A DNA stretch of 63,984 bases from Cyanobium sp. CZS48M. GTDB taxonomy: Bacteria > Cyanobacteriota > Cyanobacteriia > PCC-6307 > Cyanobiaceae. The position numbers and the translations under genes are program-made. Under the pieces are notes generated by a model that saw only the letters and a list, made by a program, of their open reading frames with translations, ran no database searches and was not told the origin of the DNA. Shown here piece after piece: positions 26,211-36,152 of this stretch; positions within the stretch are counted from its first letter, which is position 1, and each line of letters opens with the position of its first letter. The stretch covers positions 1-63,984 of the forward strand of contig JAUCZK010000016.1 of assembly GCA_030373145.1 (NCBI GenBank). Reading direction: 5' to 3'.

Positions 26211-27561
26211 ACAGCTCCTCGATCGCCTCACTCCAGGCACCGCTTCGGGGCTGCCGAAACAGCCGCAGACTCGGGTACCAAGGGGTGTCGGAGCGATCGC
26301 GCTGCCAACGGGGGTCGGCGCTCCAGGGCAGCAGGATCCACCCCGGCATCCCCATGGTCCCCACCAGATGGGCCATCGCGGTGTCGACGCTGATGACCAG
26401 ATCCAGCTGGGCCACCACCCGGGCAACGGAGGCAAAATCACCCAGTGGCAGCCTTGGCATCGGCAGGGGGAAACCCAAGGCTGCGGCCAGCTGGTCGTCG
26501 TTGCCGTATTGCATCGACACCACCTGAACATCCCGCAGCTGGAGTCCCTGCAACAGCTGGATCAGCGCCGAAGGGGGCAGGGATCGCTTGATGTATTCCC
26601 TATGGGTATAGGGATCATTGAGCTTCCGCCCGGAAGCCCAGACCAAGCCGATGCGGGGTAACACCCCCAGGCTGACGTTGTCGCCTTGGCGGTGTGGGAG
26701 CAGTGAGGCCTCACTCGACCGGGGAGCCCGGCTCCACAGAGGCGAGCGCAAGGTGGCGACCGACTCCTCCCCATCACGCGCCCCGCTCGGCAGGGGAGCT
26801 CCACCCAATTCATGGGGCAAGCTGATCATGGGCCCATGGGCACGAGCCCTGGCCTCCTCTGGTCGGAGCGCCGTCTTGGCCACAACCCTTGGCGGCCTCG
26901 ACATCCAGGCCAGTCCCTCGGCCAGCAGCCGCACCAGGTTCGGCTCCACCACAAGCGTCAACGGCAGGCACCGCACGCCACGGGCCTCAGCCTGCCGTTG
27001 ACGCTGCTCCCCCAAGGCAGGCAGCCAGCGCAGGTACTGAAAAATGTCTCCGTAACCCTGCTCACTCCAGACCAGCAGCTCATCGCTGGGATCCAGGTCT
27101 CTGAGGGCCATCCCCCCCCACCAAGTGCCGGACAGAAACGGAACCCAACTGGCGAGATCTCGCCGCCGCTCGATCTCCTGGAACGCTTCCTCATAACGCT
27201 CCAGACCAAGTAGGACCTGGCCGCGGGCCCAGCACGCTTCGCTGCTGCCCACGCGCAGGTAGTGCAGATCAGCCTGCTCGAACTCGCGCAGATCAAGGAA
27301 ACAGTGGCCCAGCCCGCAGAGCACCAGAGGATGATCTGGTGCCAGGGTCGACGCCAGCCGGTAACAGCCCAGGGCCGCCAGGGGCAGGTCGGCCTGCCAG
27401 AGGGCATGGCCCTGGTTGATCAGAGGCCTGGGATCGAGGGCACTGTTGGCATGAACACGGGCATAGACCGCAGCAGCTCCAAGCCAGTCGTGGCGCCGTT
27501 CACAGCGGCGCGCTTCTTCAAGAACGCTTTGCCAGACCGACATCTGCTGGGTGTCGTTCAT
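26167..27561 (-). CDS. TPR protein with glycosyltransferase-9-like C-terminal domain
   Basis: A 464-residue protein if the ATG at 27561 (MNDTQQMSVWQ) is used; a longer frame to 27702 would add 47 residues encoded by a palindromic leader and looks artificial. Residues about 10-170 are TPR-like (AAAVYARVHANSALDPRP, LGCYRLASTLAPDHPLVL). The rest resembles the heptosyltransferase-like domain often fused to TPRs: WSEQGYGDIFQYLRWLPAL near 195 and the late LDLVISVDTAMAHLVGTMG, with the SVDTAMAHL motif of GT9 donor sites. It probably acts on proteins or surface glycans in the cytoplasm. It overlaps the convergent GT4 gene at its 3' end. Confidence 0.8.
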   Translation of the reverse strand: MNDTQQMSVWQSVLEEARRCERRHDWLGAAAVYARVHANSALDPRPLINQGHALWQADLPLAALGCYRLASTLAPDHPLVLCGLGHCFLDLREFEQADLHYLRVGSSEACWARGQVLLGLERYEEAFQEIERRRDLASWVPFLSGTWWGGMALRDLDPSDELLVWSEQGYGDIFQYLRWLPALGEQRQRQAEARGVRCLPLTLVVEPNLVRLLAEGLAWMSRPPRVVAKTALRPEEARARAHGPMISLPHELGGAPLPSGARDGEESVATLRSPLWSRAPRSSEASLLPHRQGDNVSLGVLPRIGLVWASGRKLNDPYTHREYIKRSLPPSALIQLLQGLQLRDVQVVSMQYGNDDQLAAALGFPLPMPRLPLGDFASVARVVAQLDLVISVDTAMAHLVGTMGMPGWILLPWSADPRWQRDRSDTPWYPSLRLFRQPRSGAWSEAIEELFTAFDARFSAAPGC

Positions 27562-27629
27562 CAATTCCCGCAATCGATAGGACGGTAGCGGAATAATTCC
27601 GCTGCGCTGGTTACCGAAAGGCCTGGGAA

Positions 27630-27675
27630 CCCATGCAAATGCATGGGTCTCATGCATGGGTCTTATGCAATGGGC
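27630..27675. repeat. palindrome and repeated ATGCATGGG elements
   Basis: CCCATGCA-AA-TGCATGGG (27630-27647) is an 8-bp perfect inverted repeat with a two-base spacer. ATGCATGGGTCT recurs 14 bases later (about 27652-27663), followed by a variant ATGCAATGGG (27665-27674). The cluster sits about 70-110 bases upstream of the TPR/GT9-like start on the minus strand, so it could be an operator or mRNA leader structure. There is no T run, so it is not a normal terminator. Confidence 0.6.
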
Positions 27676-28155
27676 CGAGTCTGTCTTCGTGATCACAGCC
27701 ATTACCGTGACCAGTGTCAGGCGACAGCGAAAACGCAGCCAGCGCCAGGCCGAGCAGACGGGTGTCGCATGACCGTCTCGCTGAGATATGTTGGTCAGTC
27801 AGGGATCAAATGGATTGAGTCGCCGCCGCTGCGCGATTCCCCGCACAGCGCTCTCCTCGCCGAGGCCTTCCCTGAGACGCTTCGACCAGTCAGCAGGTCC
27901 ACTACGTCATGAAGTCAAGACAGTTTTCGCCCAAACGGCATTGGCTTATGAAATAAACTCTGCTTATCAGTTACGTAAATTTCAATAAGAAGGAGCCAGG
28001 TAAAATACGCAGGACTGGAAAAATTGCGTCAGGACCAGCCTCTTTCTGTGCCGCTCGATACTCTCAAAATGGTTTGGGCCTGTAACGTCAGTAGTCAATC
28101 GGCAAGCTGGCACGCTTGTGAAACCCGGAGAGGAGTCAACCCATCAATATCTTTC

Positions 28156-28184
28156 TTGACACAACTCCAGGAGCCTGATAAGCT
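28156..28184 (+). promoter_or_regulatory. promoter candidate upstream of the EF-hand gene
   Basis: A perfect TTGACA (28156-28161) is followed after 17 bases by TAAGCT (28179-28184). The -35 and spacing are ideal; the -10 matches only three of six. A TTTAAT closer to the gene (28255-28260) is a better -10 but lacks a well spaced -35. The leader would be about 105 bases. Confidence 0.35.
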
Positions 28185-28295
28185 TCGAATACCGCTTTGA
28201 GAAAAGTGGATTTGACTCTCCCTGATTTTTGCAAATCTCAAAACAATCTGATAGTTTAATCACTCACTCACTCACCCAACTAGTTAATCTAAATC

Positions 28296-28898
28296 ATGGC
28301 CGTTGAAACCACTGTTCTTTCTGGTAGTCACCTCGCTAACTGGGAAGAATTCAAAAGCATTTTCACCTCAGAGCTCGATCAAAATAACGATGGCAGAATC
28401 GGAGACGATGGCAGCGGCCGAACGGTCAGTCGAGTTGATCGACGCTTAGATCGCCTGGATCGATTCTTTAGCAATGAAGGGCTCGATGAGCTCACGCTTA
28501 ATGGAGGTGTTCCTACACGTGAACAATTCATTGAAGCTGTTGATCCGGATGGTGATGGCAAAGTTGGTGCTGGTGAATCTCTCAGGAGAGCTGTTTCAGT
28601 AGACAGAGCATTAAGAATTTATGACAGGGCGATTCGAGATTTCGACAACCACACATCTCCAGCCCCAGAATCCGTCTCCTTGGGGGTAGAGCCTTCCCCA
28701 CTTCCAGCATCGGATCCAATTGTGTTCGGTGGCGCCGAACCAATGGCCCGATTCACCGACCTGGTTGGCACTCAACCTGAAGTCATCACTTCCGAGCTGC
28801 CTGACACCCTTGAGATTGGCGGTCTGACAAGCGATCTTGGTACCTTCGAATCTGACGAAGGCTTGGAAGGCTTCAAATTCAAAAAGGACCAAAAGTGA
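28296..28898 (+). CDS. small EF-hand calcium-binding protein
   Basis: A 200-residue acidic protein with two EF-hand loops. The second is canonical, DPDGDGKVGAGE at residues 83-94. The first, DQNNDGRIGDDG at 28-39, has good Asp/Asn positions but Gly at position 12 instead of Glu. The loops are separated by a basic helix (RVDRRLDRLDRFF), and the last 80 residues are Pro/Ser/Glu-rich and probably disordered. There is no signal peptide or membrane helix. The gene is AT-rich and stands alone with a strong terminator. It could be a cytoplasmic calcium sensor or a leaderless secreted protein using the nearby type I exporter; sequence alone does not decide. Confidence 0.85.
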   Translation: MAVETTVLSGSHLANWEEFKSIFTSELDQNNDGRIGDDGSGRTVSRVDRRLDRLDRFFSNEGLDELTLNGGVPTREQFIEAVDPDGDGKVGAGESLRRAVSVDRALRIYDRAIRDFDNHTSPAPESVSLGVEPSPLPASDPIVFGGAEPMARFTDLVGTQPEVITSELPDTLEIGGLTSDLGTFESDEGLEGFKFKKDQK

Positions 28899-28935
28899 GG
28901 TAAATCCACATTGTAGTTTAATTGATTGAGATCAA

Positions 28936-28965
28936 CCCCCTGTCCGACAAGACAGGGGGTTTTTT
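28936..28965 (+). terminator. intrinsic terminator of the EF-hand gene
   Basis: A 9-bp perfect stem CCCCCTGTC/GACAGGGGG with loop CGACAA (28936-28959) is followed by six T. It lies 38 bases after the stop codon and marks the boundary between the AT-rich unit and clpB. On the opposite strand the T run is weak. Confidence 0.95.
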
Positions 28966-28995
28966 CTATCAGAACGACGCTTTCACCAAAGACAC

Positions 28996-31623
<2,628 letters not shown>

Positions 31624-31754
31624 GGATGATCTCCTCGTGGATGTTCGTTGCTGAAAGGCTATGAACGACCCGATGGCCAGCACAGGATGGGTAGGCCGAA
31701 AGAATTGGCGAATCAACCGAACGGCGGCTCAGGCCGATCCGTAACGTCAAGCCC

Positions 31755-32252
31755 ATGCCGCGCCTTTGCCCGATGCCCAGGACCCGTTCTCTCGCCACGC
31801 TCGCGGCCCTTGTCCTTCTGCCAGCGGGCCTGGTCCCCGGCGCTGCGGCCGCCGGCGCCGGCTGCACCTACCTGCCGGCCGTGGGGGGAGGCACCAGCGT
31901 CAGCAAGTCGATCCAGTTGAACGGCCCCCTGGTGTTCCCCTTCGGCCGCACCAACTTCAACACCGACTTCAGCGTGAATCGGGCCTTCTCCAGTTACAAG
32001 GTGAACTTCAAGTCCACCTCCACCGAGCGGGGCCCCTACCCCATCCAGGCCTACCTCAAGTTCAGTGATGGCACCAACCTGCAGGTGGTGAACGAAACCC
32101 TCGATGCCCTGCCCGGCCAGTTCCGCCAGTTCGGCCCCTTCGTCCCACCGGCGGGCAAACTGGTGACCCAGGTGAACGTGAAGGTGGGCTCGGGCTACAA
32201 CGCCAATGCCACCGGTTTCAGCTACACGATCTCGGTGTTCGGCTGCCGCTGA
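31755..32252 (+). CDS. secreted hypothetical protein
   Basis: A protein of up to 165 residues with a clear signal peptide (RSLATLAALVLLPAGLVPGAAAAGA). An ATG at 31773 (MPRTRSL) is an equally good start and would give a cleaner leader. The mature part is a roughly 130-residue beta-rich domain with two Cys (one near its start, CTYLPAVGGG, and the penultimate residue), which could form a disulfide closing the fold. I do not recognise the family. It is divergent from clpB. Confidence 0.75.
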   Translation: MPRLCPMPRTRSLATLAALVLLPAGLVPGAAAAGAGCTYLPAVGGGTSVSKSIQLNGPLVFPFGRTNFNTDFSVNRAFSSYKVNFKSTSTERGPYPIQAYLKFSDGTNLQVVNETLDALPGQFRQFGPFVPPAGKLVTQVNVKVGSGYNANATGFSYTISVFGCR

Positions 32253-32295
32253 TCAGGCTGCTGAGCAAGCTGCTGCTCCTGTTGTTGCTCGAACC

Positions 32296-32619
32296 TCAGA
32301 GCTCAAGGCCAGCTCCTCGCTTTGGGCAGAGCTGGCGCGGGCAACCGTCGGCGCTGTAGAGGGCATCGGCGGCGGAAAGGCAGCCGCCGGCGTTCTTGCG
32401 TGGCACCTGAGCTGGCTTGATCTGCAGCGGCTGCAGCACCGCGCTCTGCAGGGGCACCAGCAGGGGGCAGGCGGGCCGGGCCTGCAGGGGCGCGCTCGAC
32501 ATCGGCGGCACCGCCAGGGGCTGGGCCAGGGACGGCAGCGGGACCAGCAGCGGAGCGGCCAGCAGGAGGGTCAGGGACAGACCGCCGTTCAGGAGACCCT
32601 TCAGCCGTGGAATTGCCAT
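32296..32619 (-). CDS. small exported protein, unknown
   Basis: A 107-residue protein with a plausible signal peptide (KGLLNGGLSLTLLLAAPLL up to SLAQP). The mature part is Pro/Leu-rich and ends in a Cys-containing tail (GGCLSAADALYSADGCPRQL), with three Cys in total there. It is convergent with 31755-32252 and divergent from 32656. No family is recognised. The signal peptide and the absence of any better frame support it. Confidence 0.5.
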   Translation of the reverse strand: MAIPRLKGLLNGGLSLTLLLAAPLLVPLPSLAQPLAVPPMSSAPLQARPACPLLVPLQSAVLQPLQIKPAQVPRKNAGGCLSAADALYSADGCPRQLCPKRGAGLEL

Positions 32620-32655
32620 GATGACGCCGCGTCAAGCCACGGAACCAGGGTAGGA

Positions 32656-32862
32656 ATGAGCAACGAGGAGAGGGAATCCCTGGTGCTGCGCCTGGCGCAG
32701 GAATCCCGCGATTTCGAGGGCACCAGCAAGGATCCGGAGCGCAACTGCTGGCTGGTGGTGCACCGCCATGCCCATGGGGTGCTGCCCAGTGAATACGACA
32801 TCCGCGATGTGCCCGAAGACCTTTACCTCGAGGTGCTCGCCAGGCGCCGCGAGCTCAGCTGA
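32656..32862 (+). CDS. small hypothetical protein
   Basis: A 68-residue soluble charged protein starting MSNEERESLVLRLAQESRDF and containing CWLVVHRHAHGVLPSEYDI. It has no signal peptide or membrane helix, and the acidic/aromatic pattern looks like a real small folded protein. I place the start at ATG 32656, as the longer frame upstream only mirrors the opposite-strand gene. Function is unknown. Confidence 0.65.
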   Translation: MSNEERESLVLRLAQESRDFEGTSKDPERNCWLVVHRHAHGVLPSEYDIRDVPEDLYLEVLARRRELS

Positions 32863-33083
32863 GGCCTCCGTCCGGTCACCGAACCCAACAGGTCAGCCAC
32901 GGGCTGGATCCGCGCCTGGGCCAGGAATCTGGAGGCCGCCTCCGCGGCACTGGCCTGCTCCAGATCGGTCCACTCGATCGCGTAACCCAGAGCCCTGGCC
33001 CGCTCGATCAGCCGCTGCCAAGGCCGGTCGTGTTCACCATCGCGTTGCCGCCCGGGCCTGGCCAGGGACCGCACACAAAGCAC
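32823..33083 (-). CDS. possible small protein, unknown
   Basis: An open frame of 86 residues from GTG 33083, reading RPWQRLIERARALGYAIEW then EAASRFLAQARIQPVADLLG, which has the helical, balanced composition of a real protein. The true start could be further inside. The frame begins exactly at the petJ terminator, so it would need its own promoter, and it overlaps the convergent gene 32656-32862 by 40 bases. I give it as tentative. Confidence 0.35.
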   Translation of the reverse strand: MLCVRSLARPGRQRDGEHDRPWQRLIERARALGYAIEWTDLEQASAAEAASRFLAQARIQPVADLLGSVTGRRPQLSSRRLASTSR

Positions 33084-33110
33084 AAAAAAACCACCCCTGA
33101 TCAGGGGTGG
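33084..33110 (-). terminator. intrinsic terminator downstream of petJ
   Basis: On the minus strand the 20-base perfect palindrome CCACCCCTGATCAGGGGTGG (33110-33091) is followed by seven T (33090-33084). It lies about 65 bases past the petJ stop. Confidence 0.92.
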
Positions 33111-33176
33111 AACGTGATCACCAAAGCCGTGGCCAGGGCAGGTAGAACGGGGTCAGGCTCAGCGGGCCTCAGGCCC

Positions 33177-33518
33177 TCAAGCCCAGCCCTTGGCAGCCAT
33201 CTCTTCGACGTAGGCGGACACATCGGCGATGTCGCTGTCGGTCAGCTTGCCGAGAAAGGCCGGCATGGCGTTCTTGCCAGCGGTGACCTGAGCGGCGATG
33301 GCTGCCTCATGGTCGGTGCTGTAATTGGCCAGGTAGGCCGTCAGGGCCTCAGCCTTGAGCGTGCGCTCGGCGTTCACCACATTGCCCCCACCCATGTGGC
33401 AGGCGGCGCAGTTGGCGGAAAAGATCTGCCCGCCATGGGCGGCGTCAGCGGCAAAGCTGGGGGCGGCGCCCAGCAGCAGGGCCAGGCAGACAGCAAAAAA
33501 CGAAAGCAAGCGACGCAT
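33177..33518 (-). CDS. petJ: cytochrome c6
   Basis: A 113-residue lumenal electron carrier between cytochrome b6f and photosystem I, the alternative to plastocyanin. I use ATG 33518 (MRRLLSFFAV); a TTG at 33533 would add five residues. A signal peptide (ending near SFAADA) leads into the haem-binding motif C37-A-A-C40-H41, with axial Met85 in NAMPAF. Length is normal for the family. It lies directly downstream of petE on the same strand, with a hairpin terminator between. In cyanobacteria the two are usually regulated inversely by copper, so a separate petJ promoter is expected in the 112-base gap. Confidence 0.95.
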   Translation of the reverse strand: MRRLLSFFAVCLALLLGAAPSFAADAAHGGQIFSANCAACHMGGGNVVNAERTLKAEALTAYLANYSTDHEAAIAAQVTAGKNAMPAFLGKLTDSDIADVSAYVEEMAAKGWA

Positions 33519-33550
33519 CAGGGAGGCGAGCAATGGAAAGGCAACCCATC

Positions 33551-33590
33551 AAAAATAGAATCCCGCTGCCGGAGGAGCGCCGGCAGCGGG
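33551..33590 (-). terminator. hairpin terminator between petE and petJ
   Basis: An 11-bp GC-rich stem CCCGCTGCCGG/CCGGCAGCGGG (33562-33590) is followed on the minus strand by ATTCTATTTTT, an imperfect T-rich tail (down to 33551). It probably ends petE transcripts and separates petE from petJ. Confidence 0.75.
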
Positions 33591-33630
33591 AGCGGATCGA
33601 AACAATGTCGTTACTGAGGCCAGGCGGGCG

Positions 33631-34023
33631 TCACTCGACGATCACCTTGCCGACCATGCCGGCGCCGCGGTGGGGCTCGCACCAGTAGTCGTAGTTGCCG
33701 GCCTGCTCGAAGGTTTCATCCCAGCTTTCGCCGGGCGCGAAGGCGAGGCTGGTGTGGCTGAGCTCCTCATGGCCATCAAAGACGGCGTTGTGGGGGGCCA
33801 GCTTGTTGTTCACGAAGTGGACGGTATCGCCCTTGCTGATGGTGATCACGCTGGGCTCGAAGGCCAGCATGCCGCCATCGGTGCCGAGCTTCACCTCAAC
33901 GGTGGCGGCCTCGGCCGGCTGCACCGCGCTGACGCTCACCAGCACCAGCAGCGCCCCCAGCAGGGCGGAGGCTGCCAGCGCCCGGAGCAGGCGCGCGGCG
34001 GATGCCATCAAAGCTTGAACCAT
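33631..34023 (-). CDS. petE: plastocyanin
   Basis: A 130-residue precursor of the copper protein that carries electrons from cytochrome b6f to photosystem I in the thylakoid lumen. The signal region runs to about AEAA at 37-40. The type I copper ligands are all visible: His78 (LAPHNAVF), Cys115, His118 (YWCEPHRGAGM) and Met123. AGGA stands about 8 bases before ATG 34023. It follows the SDR gene by only 37 bases on the same strand, with a perfect inverted repeat in that gap. Confidence 0.97.
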   Translation of the reverse strand: MVQALMASAARLLRALAASALLGALLVLVSVSAVQPAEAATVEVKLGTDGGMLAFEPSVITISKGDTVHFVNNKLAPHNAVFDGHEELSHTSLAFAPGESWDETFEQAGNYDYWCEPHRGAGMVGKVIVE

Positions 34024-34035
34024 CTGGTTTTCCTA

Positions 34036-34051
34036 ACACTGGTGGCAGTGT
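34036..34051. promoter_or_regulatory. inverted repeat in the petE leader, operator or hairpin candidate
   Basis: ACACTG-GTGG-CAGTGT is a perfect 6-bp inverted repeat with a four-base spacer, 12 bases before the petE ATG and next to its ribosome binding site. Copper-responsive BlaI/PetR-type repressors act at petE and petJ in other cyanobacteria and bind short inverted repeats. This exact match to a known site is not established, so operator function is a guess. Confidence 0.35.
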
Positions 34052-34060
34052 ATGACGTTC

Positions 34061-35071
34061 TCAGATAAGTCCGCGGTGGGGCAGCCCCGCCTGCTCGAAC
34101 ACCGCCTCCAGTGTTGGCGCATGGCTGACCAGATCGAAGCGCTCCGGCGGGCTCACCGGGTCGTGGATGAAGTGGCGCTGGCGGATGCTGAAGCGATCCC
34201 AGGCGTTCACCTCGATCGGCAGCACCCGGATCAGGGCTTCGATCCACCAGCCGTTGAGGGCCAGGCCCAGGGGGGGGCGCCAGCTGCGGCGCCAGCGGCA
34301 GAGCCGGGTCACGGTGTCATCCACGCTGACGGCGGGCTGCCCCAGCACCAGCCGGCGCAGGGGCCCCTGGTTCGGCTCCGGATTGGGCTGGTGGGGGTTC
34401 AGGGCCAGATGGGCGCAGACCAGGGCGATGTCGGCGGCATGGATGAAGTGGAAGCTGGCCTCGGCCCGCAGCCATTTCGCCAGCCACAGCCAGCGCACCC
34501 CCTCCTTGAGACCCTCCGTGAGGTAGCTGGTGGGGTGGGGGTCGCCCGGGCCCACCGAGCCACCGAACACCAGCGTCGGGAAAACGGCCACGATGCGCCC
34601 GGCCAGCTCATGGCGCTCCAGCTGCTGCAGGCAGAGGGCCTTGGTCTGGATGTACTCGGTGCCGTAGGCCTCCGCTTCCGGCAGCAGCTGCAGCTGGCGA
34701 TCAAGAATGCTGGCGGTGGAGAAATAGATGATCTGCTCCAGCCGCCCGGGGTCGAGCCGACCCAGCAGCTCCTTGACGGCCACCACATTCACCTGCTGGG
34801 CCCGCTCGGGGTCTCCCCAGGCGGTGGCGGTGTGGATCACCCGCGTGGCCGTGGCGATCTCGGCGGCGTGGGGCGCCTGATCACGCAGATCGCCCACCAG
34901 CAGGGTGATGCGCGGATGCTGCCTGGGCACGGCCGTGAGCTTGGAGGGATCCCGCAGCCAGAGCAGCAGCTCGGCGTGGGAGTTGGCCAGCAACTGCTCG
35001 GCGATGGCCTGACCCACACAACCACTGGCTCCGGTGATCAGGATTCGGGCGGGCCCGTTGGCGCCGCTCAA
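34061..35071 (-). CDS. NAD(P)-dependent epimerase/dehydratase (extended SDR)
   Basis: A 336-residue Rossmann-fold protein. The nucleotide-binding motif is [18 protein letters not shown] near residues 10-27. LLVGDLRD and VIHTATAWG follow in the usual SDR order. The active site position reads [11 protein letters not shown] with a later Y-x(3)-K (YIQTK), as in extended SDRs. The substrate is unknown. Its start overlaps the hemE stop by four bases (ATGA), and petE follows by 37 bases. The hemE-SDR pair therefore looks like one operon, possibly reading into petE. Confidence 0.85.
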   Translation of the reverse strand: MSGANGPARILITGASGCVGQAIAEQLLANSHAELLLWLRDPSKLTAVPRQHPRITLLVGDLRDQAPHAAEIATATRVIHTATAWGDPERAQQVNVVAVKELLGRLDPGRLEQIIYFSTASILDRQLQLLPEAEAYGTEYIQTKALCLQQLERHELAGRIVAVFPTLVFGGSVGPGDPHPTSYLTEGLKEGVRWLWLAKWLRAEASFHFIHAADIALVCAHLALNPHQPNPEPNQGPLRRLVLGQPAVSVDDTVTRLCRWRRSWRPPLGLALNGWWIEALIRVLPIEVNAWDRFSIRQRHFIHDPVSPPERFDLVSHAPTLEAVFEQAGLPHRGLI

Positions 35072-36126
35072 ACGGCTGCCCCCAGCAGCTCATTCACCGA
35101 CTTGCCGGCCTCGAAGAACACCCGGGCGTTCTCCTCGGGCGTGCCGGGAAGGATGCCGTGGCCGAGGTTGAGGATGTGGCGGCGTCCCCGGGCCTTGAGC
35201 ACGGTGTCAACGATGCGGGCGCGGATGGCCTCGGGCGTGCCGAACAGCAGCCCGGGGTCCACATTGCCCTGCACCCCCAGGTGCTCGGGCAGGCGGGCAC
35301 AGCCATCGGCCATGTCCACGGTCCAGTCGAGCGAAATGAAATCGACGCCGGTGGTGGCCATCCGCTCCAGCACACCGGCGCTCCCGGAGATGTAGAGAAT
35401 CAGGGGGGTGTCGGGGTGCTTCGCCTTGACCTGATCCACCACCCGTTTCTGATACGGAGCCGCGAAGACGTCGTAGTCGATCGGGCTGAGCTGACCGGCC
35501 CAGGAATCAAACAGCTGCACCACCTGGGCGCCGCTCTCGATCTGATAGCAGACATAGGCGGCGATCGAATCCGCCAGCAGCCCCAGCAGCTGATGCAGCA
35601 GCGCCGGCTCCTGGAAGGCCATCGCCTTGATCACGGCGTAGTTCTTGCTGCTCTTGCCCTCCACCGCGTAGGCGGCCAGGGTCCAAGGGGCGCCCACAAA
35701 ACCGAGCACCGCCGCGTCGTTGCCCACGCTCTGACGCAGCCGGCCCAGCACCTCACCCACGAAGGGCAGCGAGGCGGCCGGATCCAGGGGCCTCAGTGCC
35801 TCCACCTGCGCCAGGCTGCGGATCGGCGGGTCGATGATCGGACCCTTGCTCTCGATGATGTCGAAATCGATCCCCATGCCCGGCAGCGGCGTGAGGATGT
35901 CGGAGAAGAGGATCACGCCATCGGGCTGAAAGGCCCGGTAGGGCTGCATCGAAATCTCGTAGGAGAGGTCAGGCTGCTCCGAGCGCTCGCGGAAGCCGGG
36001 GTGACGATCGCGCAGGTCGCGGTAGACCTTCATGTAACGCCCGGCCTGGCGCATCATCCACACCGGTGGCCGCTCCACCTGCTCACCTCGGGCGGCGCGC
36101 AGCAGCAGGGGGAGCGGTTCGGCCAT
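35068..36126 (-). CDS. hemE: uroporphyrinogen decarboxylase
   Basis: A 352-residue enzyme that removes four acetate carboxyls from uroporphyrinogen III to give coproporphyrinogen III, shared by haem and chlorophyll synthesis. The family signature [20 protein letters not shown] is at about residues 20-39, and [16 protein letters not shown] is near 145. The length is normal. It is translationally coupled to the SDR gene downstream, and glgB lies 26 bases upstream on the same strand. Confidence 0.97.
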   Translation of the reverse strand: MAEPLPLLLRAARGEQVERPPVWMMRQAGRYMKVYRDLRDRHPGFRERSEQPDLSYEISMQPYRAFQPDGVILFSDILTPLPGMGIDFDIIESKGPIIDPPIRSLAQVEALRPLDPAASLPFVGEVLGRLRQSVGNDAAVLGFVGAPWTLAAYAVEGKSSKNYAVIKAMAFQEPALLHQLLGLLADSIAAYVCYQIESGAQVVQLFDSWAGQLSPIDYDVFAAPYQKRVVDQVKAKHPDTPLILYISGSAGVLERMATTGVDFISLDWTVDMADGCARLPEHLGVQGNVDPGLLFGTPEAIRARIVDTVLKARGRRHILNLGHGILPGTPEENARVFFEAGKSVNELLGAAV

Positions 36127-36152
36127 GGGGTGAGGGAATGCCAGGGGCGAAC

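Larger units (their letters stand above)
27562..28295. other. long intergenic region, regulatory rather than coding
   Basis: This 734-base stretch separates divergent genes and becomes AT-rich toward the EF-hand gene. No frame looks coding: the short plus-strand frames near 27643-27990 are Arg/Ser-rich with no family features. It holds the palindromic cluster at 27630-27675, a promoter candidate at 28156-28184 and, just before the EF-hand start, a short (CACT) repeat at 28261-28275. No clear Shine-Dalgarno sequence precedes the ATG at 28296. A small RNA could be encoded here, but I see no specific signature. Confidence 0.6.

Noticed and set aside
27562-27702. N-terminal extension of the TPR/GT9-like gene to 27702
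   Set aside because: The 47 extra residues are encoded by a palindromic leader and do not resemble TPR protein starts; ATG 27561 gives a normal beginning.
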